NCBI GenBank assembly: GCA_003662715.1
Contig: QMYO01000143.1
Location: 1 to 5,515 of the forward strand
DNA from: Candidatus Bathyarchaeota archaeon
GTDB taxonomy: Archaea > Thermoproteota > Bathyarchaeia > Bathyarchaeales > Bathyarchaeaceae
DNA: 5,515 nucleotides
Reading direction: 5' to 3'
The notes beneath the pieces were generated by a model that worked only from the letters and a program-made list of their open reading frames with translations, searched no databases and was not told where the DNA came from. Of the stretch, positions 1 through 5,515 are shown in pieces. Position 1 is the first letter of the stretch. Every line of letters begins with the position of its first letter. The translations under genes and the position numbers were made by a program.

Positions 1-344
1 GCATATATAAGGCCGTGGGTTTCGTTGTAGTTATCTGTAAATTCAACCCTCCAAAAGAAGGTGGAGGCACCATCCTTTTTTAGAAATGGCCCTTCAGTTA
101 CACTTGTGGCGTTCAGGGCGTCGTTTCGGTACGTTAGTTGGAATTGCCACCCATATAGGTCAATGACATTAGCAATTGTCACGTTTATTTGGAAGATTTC
201 TCCTATATTCAATCCTGAAGTATATTGAGGATCAATAAATAGCGTTGTTTCTTCAGCCGCGAGAGGAGGACAGTAAATCAGAAGAAAAGAGACTAGTAGG
301 AAACTGCATAAAGTTAAAGTTGTAAGAGTTTTCCTTCCTATCAT
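1..344 (-). CDS. Secreted cohesin-like protein, 3'-partial (N-terminal 114 residues)
   Basis: An open frame from the ATG at 344 runs without a stop to the left edge (114 codons plus two bases). The translation starts MIGRKTLTTL and has a signal peptide: R4, K5, a hydrophobic core around residues 14-23 (SFLLVSFLLI), and a likely cleavage after A29-A30 (PPLAA, then EE). From residue 34 it reads as the first half of a cohesin-like domain: the DLYGWQFQL strand, then EGPFLKK, then the FTDNYNETHG segment. These match NLYGWETKL, EGSFLNR and VRNNYNATHG of the 509-residue protein in order and spacing, so the two are paralogous. Sequons are at N54, N78 and N107. The start codon lies 5 bases after the stop of the preceding gene, with only a weak GTGA ribosome site. 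What follows the cohesin-like domain is unknown. The alternative ATG at 349 meets a stop after one further codon. Confidence 0.85.
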   Translation of the reverse strand, partial: MIGRKTLTTLTLCSFLLVSFLLIYCPPLAAEETTLFIDPQYTSGLNIGEIFQINVTIANVIDLYGWQFQLTYRNDALNATSVTEGPFLKKDGASTFFWRVEFTDNYNETHGLIY

Positions 345-349
345 GACAT

Positions 350-353
350 TCAC
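350..353 (-). promoter_or_regulatory. Weak GTGA ribosome site for the left-edge cohesin gene
   Basis: GTGA on the minus strand, overlapping the TGA stop of the upstream gene, lies 5 bases before the ATG at 344. It matches the GGTGA part of the archaeal Shine-Dalgarno only in four bases, so initiation here probably depends on ribosomes arriving from the upstream gene. Confidence 0.35.
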
Positions 354-1213
354 GGCCTGTACTCCCTTGCTACAAGCATTATATCTATGATATTTATAAC
401 TTCGTTTTCGTCTAAGTCGCATCTTGGATCCCACCTAGGATGACCAGGATAAGAACCCCAGGCTCTCGCCACTATGTTAAGGTCTATTATATTCACCTTT
501 CCGTCGCCGTTTATGTCAGCAGAAAGTCTCTGCTTCACTTGAAAACTTGTTTCGGCAGTGGCTTTTTGGTTCTGGTAGCTTGCACTTGCATAAACGCTGT
601 ACTCTCCCAGCGGAGAGTCCTCAGGTAGATTGAAGGTTAAACTGTAGATACCGTCAAAATCTGTTTCCACCACTCGCAGGATAACAGGGGTGCCTTCAGG
701 ATCCTGAACTTCGATGGCAACTAGAGCTCCCTCTAAGGGAATAGTGTTCAGGGTGGCGTTTCCATAGATTTCTATTGGTTCTTCAAGCTTGTAGGTAGAT
801 CTTCCAACCTTAATAGTTAACGTGAATGTAGATACCGTTTCTACATAGAAAATTGTAGTATTTGATGCTGTTTCCCCATCGTAGTTGCAGTTAACTTTTA
901 CCGTGTAGGTGCCATGCAGAGCTTGGGAAGAGAGGCTGAAGTTTAAACCATACTTCCCCAGAGAATTCGTGTTGACAGTTCTAACAACCACTGGACTTGC
1001 GGTTGGATCTCGAACTTCCACGGCTACGGTGAGGTTTTCGACGGGTTGACCGTCTGCCTTTACTTCTCCGTAGATGTAAATGTTTTCTTCTACAGGATAG
1101 TTCAGTTTTTCTGTATCTACCGTAATTTGAAGAGTTGGAGAAGAGAGTCCTCTATTTAGTAGAGTTAATACGAGGAAGATAATAAGGATGTATCCTTCTT
1201 TTCTATTCCACAT
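350..1213 (-). CDS. Secreted protein with two Ig-like repeats and a C-terminal dockerin
   Basis: Complete, 287 residues. The ATG at 1213 follows a strong AGGAGGT with an 8-base spacer. Residues 1-25 are a signal peptide (R4, K5, hydrophobic core YILIIFLVLTLL). Residues 29-125 and 129-227 are two homologous Ig-like beta-sandwich repeats of the macroglobulin/MG2 type (IYIYGE / IEIYGN, AVEVRDP / AIEVQDP, VVRTVNT / ILRVVET, GTYTVKV / GEYSVYA). Residues 231-285 are a dockerin: the first calcium loop is canonical (D233, N235, D237, N241, D244), and the second is looser (D266, D268, N270, N274, D277, with Glu replacing the usual Gly after N270). No catalytic domain is present, so this looks like an adapter or structural subunit that docks through its C-terminus to a cohesin-like domain, perhaps one encoded by the flanking genes. 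The partner is inferred. Confidence 0.93.
   Translation of the reverse strand: MWNRKEGYILIIFLVLTLLNRGLSSPTLQITVDTEKLNYPVEENIYIYGEVKADGQPVENLTVAVEVRDPTASPVVVRTVNTNSLGKYGLNFSLSSQALHGTYTVKVNCNYDGETASNTTIFYVETVSTFTLTIKVGRSTYKLEEPIEIYGNATLNTIPLEGALVAIEVQDPEGTPVILRVVETDFDGIYSLTFNLPEDSPLGEYSVYASASYQNQKATAETSFQVKQRLSADINGDGKVNIIDLNIVARAWGSYPGHPRWDPRCDLDENEVINIIDIMLVAREYRP
359..517 (-). other. Dockerin type I domain of the Ig-like protein
   Basis: This is residues 233-285. The first loop reads DINGDGKVNIIDL and is followed by a helix ending VARAWG; the second reads DLDENEVINIIDI and is followed by LVAREY. Both repeats carry Ile-Ile immediately before the final Asp, so the two halves are symmetrical at the positions that contact cohesin in well-studied bacterial dockerins. 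The second loop lacks the usual Gly at loop position 6. Confidence 0.92.
533..1129 (-). repeat. Tandem pair of Ig-like (MG2-type) repeats
   Basis: Residues 29-125 and 129-227 of the 287-residue protein are a clear internal duplication of about 97 residues. The order of shared landmarks is the same in both copies: Y(P/K)(V/L)EE, I(Y/E)IYG, A(V/I)EV(R/Q)DP, the P-V-(V/I)-(V/L)-R segment, a (G)(K/I)Y(G/S)L strand, then G(T/E)Y(T/S)V. The fold call (polysaccharide-lyase/macroglobulin-like beta-sandwich) comes from this pattern. Confidence 0.85.
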
Positions 1214-1219
1214 CTTCTG

Positions 1220-2749
1220 CTACCTCCTAATCTCGAATGTTGAACTAGCTTCTGGGCAGTAGGGTGTACCTCCAAGATGAGGCCAATCGCTTAAGGCGCT
1301 TGCATAGACCCTTGCATTTCCCACACTCGCCGTGGTAGGTATAGGCAATCCTAGAATAAACGTAGTTATTCCTGAGGCTACGGGCCCTTGAAAGGATACA
1401 ACACCTATGGTAGTAACCCCTGCATCATAAACGTTAATTGTCAACAGAATTTCTTTAGCCCCAACCAAAGTGCAGTTAAGGGTAACCTTGAAGTTTGCAA
1501 CAGTTCCCACGGTAAAGCCTGAAACGGGTCTGCCCAGCTGATCGCAGGGAACCACCTCTATTATTCTTATTGAAAGCGCTGTATAAGGATGCACTGTAAC
1601 ATTGCCGTCGGTTAGAGTGTTGTCCTCCAAACGTGTCTCTTCTTCTACAGGATCTGCAGAGGCTCTAAGGGTGTAGGTTCCAGATGGCACTCCACCAGTG
1701 TCCCAAAGGAACGTTAACTCTAATGTGCTGTCATACAAGAGCTTCTCAACAGTCTGTACATCTATTATGGCATCGTCTATGTAAAGGGTAACATTGAATG
1801 TTTCCGTGTAGTTTCCTTTGTTTGCCACCGTCACATAAATGTTAAGTGTTTCACCTTCATACACTGCTTGGGACGCAGGTCTAACAGTGACTACTGCAAC
1901 ATCATGAACTCCCTGCACAACCTCAACAGTTCCATAAATAAGCACGTTGTTTTCAAGCCTTGTTTCTCCTTGCACCTGGGAAGCCTCGGCTTTAATAATA
2001 CAGGTTGCATTGGGGGTTATTGATGTGGTGTTCCAAAGGAAAACAAGATCCACAGCAGTTTGAGGTGAAAGCATGTTCACTTCTTGCTCTGCGATCAACG
2101 TTTCATTATAATAGACTGTTACATTAAACGATTCTGTCTTGTTTCCAAGGTTCTCCGTTGTCACCTGTATCTCCACTAACCGACCCTCCACAACAACGTC
2201 TGAAGAAACAGAAATGCTTTTTACGGCCACATCGTGAACCACACTGACAACTTCAACTCCTCCATCGACCGTCGTGTAGGGAATTGAGTTGCCGTTAATA
2301 TCCGAAAGTATAACATCTTTCAAATAGAGTGGGCTTATTCCCAACTCCTTTGTTTTGAAGGTTACAGCAAGTAGAACTCCTGTTCCATTTACTCCTGGAA
2401 TTTCTCCTAGAAGGGTGTTAAAGGCTTCTATGCAGCCGTGGGTAGCGTTATAATTATTGCGGACAGTAAAATTGAAGAAAGTTCCTCCAAATCTGTTGAG
2501 GAAAGACCCTTCACTTACATTCAACGCTTCTAAAATTGAAGAGTAGAAGTAGAGTTTGGTTTCCCATCCGTAAAGGTTTTCGACATCAACCACTGAAATG
2601 TTGATGTTAAATGTTTCTTCTACCCCCCAAACCTTAGTTATGCGAGGTTCAATTGAAACTGTAGCCAAACCGCCCATAACAGGGAAGGGGGAAGGAAAGA
2701 AAGTTAAAGCCATGAGCATTAACAGGATTGCGAAGATTTTCCGAAACAT
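1220..2749 (-). CDS. Secreted cohesin-like and double-CARDB protein without dockerin
   Basis: Complete, 509 residues. Start chosen at the ATG at 2749 because it gives a signal peptide (R3, K4, then a hydrophobic core at residues 5-18, cleavage probably near residues 25-30) and has a GGGGGA ribosome site 8 bases upstream. Residues 31-167 are a cohesin-like domain with the strand motif NLYGWETKLYF and the sequon-bearing NYNATHG. Residues 171-277 and 281-386 are two CARDB-type (cell-adhesion related, beta-sandwich) domains, each starting VHDVAV and ending in E-T-R-L-E-(N/D)-N. Residues 391-507 are a third beta-sandwich type with three Cys (402, 426, 498). Fourteen N-x-S/T sequons suggest heavy glycosylation. 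There is no dockerin, transmembrane helix or recognisable sorting tail at the C-terminus. The likely role is scaffold or adhesin: the cohesin would hold dockerin-bearing partners such as the two neighbouring gene products. The role is inferred. Confidence 0.92.
   Translation of the reverse strand: MFRKIFAILLMLMALTFFPSPFPVMGGLATVSIEPRITKVWGVEETFNINISVVDVENLYGWETKLYFYSSILEALNVSEGSFLNRFGGTFFNFTVRNNYNATHGCIEAFNTLLGEIPGVNGTGVLLAVTFKTKELGISPLYLKDVILSDINGNSIPYTTVDGGVEVVSVVHDVAVKSISVSSDVVVEGRLVEIQVTTENLGNKTESFNVTVYYNETLIAEQEVNMLSPQTAVDLVFLWNTTSITPNATCIIKAEASQVQGETRLENNVLIYGTVEVVQGVHDVAVVTVRPASQAVYEGETLNIYVTVANKGNYTETFNVTLYIDDAIIDVQTVEKLLYDSTLELTFLWDTGGVPSGTYTLRASADPVEEETRLEDNTLTDGNVTVHPYTALSIRIIEVVPCDQLGRPVSGFTVGTVANFKVTLNCTLVGAKEILLTINVYDAGVTTIGVVSFQGPVASGITTFILGLPIPTTASVGNARVYASALSDWPHLGGTPYCPEASSTFEIRR
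1222..1228 (-). promoter_or_regulatory. Shine-Dalgarno AGGAGGT for the Ig-like/dockerin gene
   Basis: On the minus strand AGGAGGT ends 8 bases before the ATG at 1213 and matches the anti-Shine-Dalgarno tail of archaeal 16S rRNA. It is formed by the last two Arg codons (AGG AGG) and the first base of the TAG stop of the preceding gene, so the ribosome ending on one gene covers the start site of the next. This supports the chosen start and translational coupling. Confidence 0.9.
1592..2239 (-). repeat. Tandem CARDB-type domain pair
   Basis: Residues 171-277 and 281-386 of the 509-residue protein align along their length: both open with VHDVAV, share (T/V)(V/T)xNxGNxTExFNVT in the middle, then LxFLW(N/D)T, and close with ETRLE(N/D)N. 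This is an internal duplication of one beta-sandwich module. CARDB domains are common in archaeal and bacterial surface proteins, usually as spacers or adhesion modules. Confidence 0.88.
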
Positions 2750-2805
2750 TAATGTTTCCCCCTTTTAATGATCTGGAAAGAGCAGAGAGTCTTGGAGGTC
2801 TGCAG
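2750..2805 (-). other. 56-base intergenic spacer
   Basis: This is the only gap longer than six bases. On the minus strand it begins with a pyrimidine-rich stretch (GACTCTCTGCTCTTTCC), then CATTAAAAGG, then the ribosome site. I see no stable hairpin and no convincing TATA box at the proper distance, so read-through from the upstream gene is the simplest reading, although an internal promoter or partial terminator cannot be excluded. Confidence 0.5.
2758..2764 (-). promoter_or_regulatory. Shine-Dalgarno-like AAGGGGG for the cohesin/CARDB gene
   Basis: On the minus strand AAGGGGG lies 8 bases before the ATG at 2749, the same spacing as in the next gene. It pairs with the 16S tail with one G-U pair. 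It supports the ATG at 2749 as the start. Confidence 0.6.
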
Positions 2806-5515
2806 TTACGGTCCTTCCCTCCCAAAGTTTCTGGCTATAAGCACTATGTCGCGAATGTTTATGTATCCGTCAAGGTTTAAGTCTGCATACTCTTGATAGT
2901 CTGGATCTCCTATGCTGGTTCCAAACGCTCTTGCTGCAGCGGAAAGATCGATTATTGTAACGGCTCCATCCATATCCAAATCCCCTGGCACAGGTGTGTA
3001 GTGGTAGGTTCCATTTACCGCCTTGTGTTCAATTAGGCCGCCGTTAAGTCTGTGAATAGTGAAGTTAAGGCTAGAGTTGATGACATGGGTCTGGGTGTTC
3101 CACACAATGCCTCGGGCTGCCTTAAAACGAATTGTGGCAAGCACCCTGCTACCGTTGACAGGTGGAGTTAACCCTGTTACATTGACATATACTTTGCCAT
3201 CCCCGTAACCTACTATGGGGGCGGGGAATGGTACATCTACTGCTAACACCTCTAATAGACTTTTATTATATTGTAGTTCAAACTCGAAAGCAGTGAGATT
3301 TACCACGATAATTATGCTAACGTTAACATCGAATTCCGCTGGAACCTTGTATGCTGAAGGTTCTTGAGGACTTAGCACAAGCTCTGGCATTTTGGAGTAG
3401 CAGGAGTAGTTACCGCTGTAAACTAGGTGTGGAATAGCCTTTGCTTCCTCGTCAACTAGATCAACATTTTCGAGGGATAGGTCGCAAGTAACGTTTTGTG
3501 GGTAGATGGGGTCGTACACAGATTTGAAAATGAACATTGCTACATCTGTTGTTCCGTTGAAAGTTGGTGCTGGAGAGCGAGCTGAAGCAAAGAGTGTGTA
3601 GTTCCCGTCGGTTACGCTGTAATTATATTGGCTTATGTACTTGTTTTCCCAAACTAAAGGGATTCTATGAGCGGTTGTCGGGTTCGTTAACGTCAAGAGA
3701 GAACTGTTCCATTTTATGGTGAACTGGAACCCATATAACCCGCTTACATTAGCTATGGTAACATAGACTGTGAATTGGGTGCCTAAAGATGGAACCTCTA
3801 CAGAAATTAATTTCGGAGTCACATATACGACGCTTATAGGCATTGATGGAGGATAAGGCTTAATAAGCCAAGGTTCAAAAACCACATTGTCACTTACGTC
3901 GTCTCCTAGACCATCCGGTTTTGGACCAGTTTCATTACCCCACCAATTGTAACGTGCATCAACGGTTACGTTAACATTGTTTTCTAACCCGTGGTCGTTT
4001 CCAAATATGTTATTATAATTTATTGTTGTTGTCAAAACCATAGGTTCAGTGTTTCCCGTTGTAGCTGTATAGAGTATCCTTATGCCATATCCGCCGTTTC
4101 TGATTGTGTTATTTGTTATTCTTATATTTGTGCTTAGTAATTCAGGGTTGCCAGTCCAGTTTCCATAATCATTTAGGATGTATATGTTTTTACCTTTCAC
4201 CGTTGGGTCTATGGGATGCGAAGTGGTATTTGCTATGACATTGCCTGTTATTGTCACATTGTTGCATCCGGCTAAAACTATGTTGCCATATGCATCATAA
4301 ATGTAGTTGTTTTTAATGACGATATTGCTTGCATTGTAATGAATAAAGATATTGTAAGGTGTGGGCTTTAGGCTTTCGTAAATTTCATTGTTTTCGATGA
4401 TTACGCCTCTTGCATAACCAGTGACAAGAACGCATGTATTATTTGTCCTATACACTGTGTTATTTTCTATAACAATATTATTTGAGATGGTGCTGGGTCC
4501 TTGAAATTCTTCTTTCCAATGATCTCTCACTCTTATTCCTATACTTCCAACATCGTGAACAATGTTACCAATTATTTTCACGTTTCTTGCATGTATGTCA
4601 ATTCCTATTCCTGCCGGTTCCGTGGTGGAATTGAAAATGTTCCCTAAAACGTTATCACTTATTATTGAGTTGTTACCTTCAACTAGAATACCGCCAATAT
4701 CATGGGATGAATCAGCTTTAAAGTTTTTAATGGTGAAACCCTCTATTTTTACACCGTTCGCACGTATATGAAATGCTGGACCCCAACTACTATTTTCTCC
4801 GTCAATTATGGTTAAGCTTGCACCATCTTTAGATTTTATTGTTAAGTTTGCAATGTTAATTGTTTCTGGGAAGACTTCACCTTTCGAAGAATTATATGTC
4901 CCTGGATAAACTAGTATGGTTTCGCCAGCACTTGCATTGTTTATAGCCTCATAGATTGTTGGATAATCATAAGGAACCAGAATTGTTGCAGCTCCACCAA
5001 CAGTCCAGCTTGACGGTGAAATTGTAACTCCTGGAGTGGTTGTAAGGTTAAAATTGTAAGCTCCAGTTTCTGTTATAACTATTTTGAAAACCATATTTAC
5101 CATTGAGTTTGCTGGAATTATCAAGTCATTGATTATTCTTATTCTGTTTCCTTCCCAGTAAGCCGTAGAAACGATGTCTGGATCATTTGCAGAGTCTGAA
5201 AGATTCCAATCAGCCATGTAAGTGTTACCCATGAAAGTTTTGTACTCTACCCCTCCACCACTATCCACGTACATGTCGCCACAATGCTGAATCTTGTCAT
5301 AACTTATGCTCGTTAAACTTCCATTAGAAACAATCCAGTCCATTTCACCCCAATGATATGGAACAGTCTCGTTACCGTTTAGCCAGTCCCACCAAGTGGC
5401 ATATCCAGTGGAGTTTTCGAAAAAAGCAGTTATGTTTGCCGAACAGGCAATATGGACTCCCTGGCGGGATGTTACGGAAACGTTGATGTCCACTATAGTA
5501 TTATAGGGCATGGGA
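2806..5515 (-). CDS. Secreted parallel beta-helix protein with two cohesin-like domains and a C-terminal dockerin (5'-partial)
   Basis: The frame is open to the right edge (a Pro codon precedes the first ATG at 5511) and no signal peptide is seen, so the true start lies outside the window; residues are numbered from that ATG. Residues 1-175 are an unrecognised Trp-rich beta-type region. Residues 178-550 form a right-handed parallel beta-helix of the pectin-lyase-like/NosD type: it opens with the typical DYPTIYEAINNASAGETI stretch, continues as short turns rich in Asn such as IVIENNTVY and IVIKNNYIY, and closes with RYNWWGNETGP. Residues 561-700 and 709-840 are two cohesin-like beta-sandwiches (first one with the motif SGLYGFQFTIKW). 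Residues 842-899 are a type I dockerin with two calcium loops (D844/D846/D848/T852/D855 and D877/N879/D881/N885/D888). Many N-x-S/T sequons support export. Enzymatic activity of the helix cannot be assigned; it could be a lyase, hydrolase or adhesin. Confidence 0.9.
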   Translation of the reverse strand, partial: PMPYNTIVDINVSVTSRQGVHIACSANITAFFENSTGYATWWDWLNGNETVPYHWGEMDWIVSNGSLTSISYDKIQHCGDMYVDSGGGVEYKTFMGNTYMADWNLSDSANDPDIVSTAYWEGNRIRIINDLIIPANSMVNMVFKIVITETGAYNFNLTTTPGVTISPSSWTVGGAATILVPYDYPTIYEAINNASAGETILVYPGTYNSSKGEVFPETINIANLTIKSKDGASLTIIDGENSSWGPAFHIRANGVKIEGFTIKNFKADSSHDIGGILVEGNNSIISDNVLGNIFNSTTEPAGIGIDIHARNVKIIGNIVHDVGSIGIRVRDHWKEEFQGPSTISNNIVIENNTVYRTNNTCVLVTGYARGVIIENNEIYESLKPTPYNIFIHYNASNIVIKNNYIYDAYGNIVLAGCNNVTITGNVIANTTSHPIDPTVKGKNIYILNDYGNWTGNPELLSTNIRITNNTIRNGGYGIRILYTATTGNTEPMVLTTTINYNNIFGNDHGLENNVNVTVDARYNWWGNETGPKPDGLGDDVSDNVVFEPWLIKPYPPSMPISVVYVTPKLISVEVPSLGTQFTVYVTIANVSGLYGFQFTIKWNSSLLTLTNPTTAHRIPLVWENKYISQYNYSVTDGNYTLFASARSPAPTFNGTTDVAMFIFKSVYDPIYPQNVTCDLSLENVDLVDEEAKAIPHLVYSGNYSCYSKMPELVLSPQEPSAYKVPAEFDVNVSIIIVVNLTAFEFELQYNKSLLEVLAVDVPFPAPIVGYGDGKVYVNVTGLTPPVNGSRVLATIRFKAARGIVWNTQTHVINSSLNFTIHRLNGGLIEHKAVNGTYHYTPVPGDLDMDGAVTIIDLSAAARAFGTSIGDPDYQEYADLNLDGYINIRDIVLIARNFGREGP
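2821..2982 (-). other. Dockerin type I domain of the beta-helix protein
   Basis: This is residues 844-897. Two EF-hand-like loops fit the dockerin pattern D-x-(D/N)-x-D-G-x-(V/I)-(N/T)-x-x-D, each followed by a helix ending in R-x-F-G (AAARAFG, LIARNFG). The first loop has Thr where Asn is usual (T852). The residues just before the last calcium ligand are Ile-Ile in the first repeat and Ile-Arg in the second, so the two halves are not identical at the position that sets partner choice in bacterial dockerins. Confidence 0.9.
2992..3831 (-). repeat. Two tandem cohesin-like domains in one protein
   Basis: Residues 561-700 and 709-840 each start with a short segment that reads like the first strands of a cohesin (VYVTPKLISVEVPSLGTQF; ELVLSPQEPSAYKVPAEFDV), then an N-V/L-(S/T) segment leading into an amphipathic strand (GLYGFQFTIKWNSSLL; TAFEFELQYNKSLLEV), and end in a strand of the type ATIRFKA/MFIFKS followed by a leucine-rich stretch. 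They are clearly diverged from each other, so this is an old duplication or independent acquisition of the same fold. Family assignment rests on pattern recognition only. Confidence 0.75.
3862..4980 (-). other. Right-handed parallel beta-helix domain (NosD/pectin-lyase-like)
   Basis: This is residues 178-550 of the large partial protein. The turns recur about every 22-25 residues as a beta strand, an Asn pair and a second strand (for example ITGNVIANTT, VIIENNEIYES, IRITNNTIRNGG), which is the pattern of Asn-ladder beta-helices. The family includes polysaccharide lyases, epimerases and NosD-like periplasmic proteins, as well as non-enzymatic surface proteins. I cannot see a conserved catalytic set that would decide among these. 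Confidence 0.85.

Noticed and set aside
440..628. 62-residue open frame on the plus strand
   Set aside because: It lies fully inside the Ig-like/dockerin gene on the other strand, has no ribosome site or recognisable domain, and its composition looks like an antisense shadow.
1085..1653. A 14-base identical sequence at 1085-1098 and 1640-1653 as a possible DNA repeat
   Set aside because: Both copies encode Pro-Val-Glu-Glu within unrelated domains. The match stops at the ends of that shared peptide, so it is coincidental coding similarity.
2763..2770. TTAAAA as a TATA box for the cohesin/CARDB gene
   Set aside because: It lies only about 15-20 bases before the start codon, so transcription would begin at or after the ATG and exclude the ribosome site that is present.
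2750..2805. Transcription terminator between the first two genes
   Set aside because: The spacer has a pyrimidine-rich stretch but no stable hairpin and no long T run on the transcribed strand.
4562..4771. 69-residue open frame on the plus strand with a hydrophobic start
   Set aside because: It is antisense to the beta-helix repeats, whose regular structure in the minus frame is far stronger evidence. No ribosome site is evident.
5509..5511. ATG as the true start of the beta-helix protein
   Set aside because: The frame stays open upstream to the window edge, no signal peptide follows although all the other products have one, and the sequence reads as the middle of a beta-strand domain.

Overview
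The window is a single run of four genes, all read from the minus strand, with no RNA gene, mobile element or CRISPR array visible. It suggests an archaeon. Shine-Dalgarno sequences match the archaeal 16S tail, AGA/AGG and ATA codons are common, and the proteins are secreted, dense in N-x-S/T sequons, and combine CARDB, Ig-like, beta-helix, cohesin-like and dockerin-like modules. That mixture, and dockerins of the type D-x-N-G-D-G-x-V-N-I-I-D-L followed by a V-A-R-x-(F/W)-G helix, resembles what I know from Bathyarchaeia and related Thermoproteota. The lineage is an inference and cannot be proved from this sequence.

Layout in transcription order (right to left): (1) 5515-2806, a large protein whose 5' end lies outside the window: a Trp-rich module, a right-handed parallel beta-helix, two cohesin-like domains and a C-terminal dockerin. 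(2) 2749-1220, a 509-residue secreted protein: signal peptide, one cohesin-like domain, two CARDB domains and a C-terminal beta-sandwich, with no dockerin. (3) 1213-350, a 287-residue secreted protein: signal peptide, two tandem Ig-like repeats and a C-terminal dockerin. (4) 344-1, the first 114 codons of a fourth gene: signal peptide plus the start of a cohesin-like domain closely related to the one in gene 2; it runs off the left edge.

Gaps between genes are 56, 6 and 5 bases, so genes 2-4 almost certainly share a transcript, and gene 1 probably belongs to it too. The Shine-Dalgarno of gene 3 is made from the last two codons and stop of gene 2. There is no gene-free stretch over 300 bases.

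The likely joint role is an extracellular assembly. Dockerins on proteins 1 and 3 could plug into cohesin-like domains on proteins 1, 2 and 4, building a cell-surface or secreted complex that displays the beta-helix domain (a possible carbohydrate-binding or carbohydrate-cleaving module). Cohesin- and dockerin-like modules are known in archaea, but their partners and functions are mostly untested; pairing among these particular proteins is inference.
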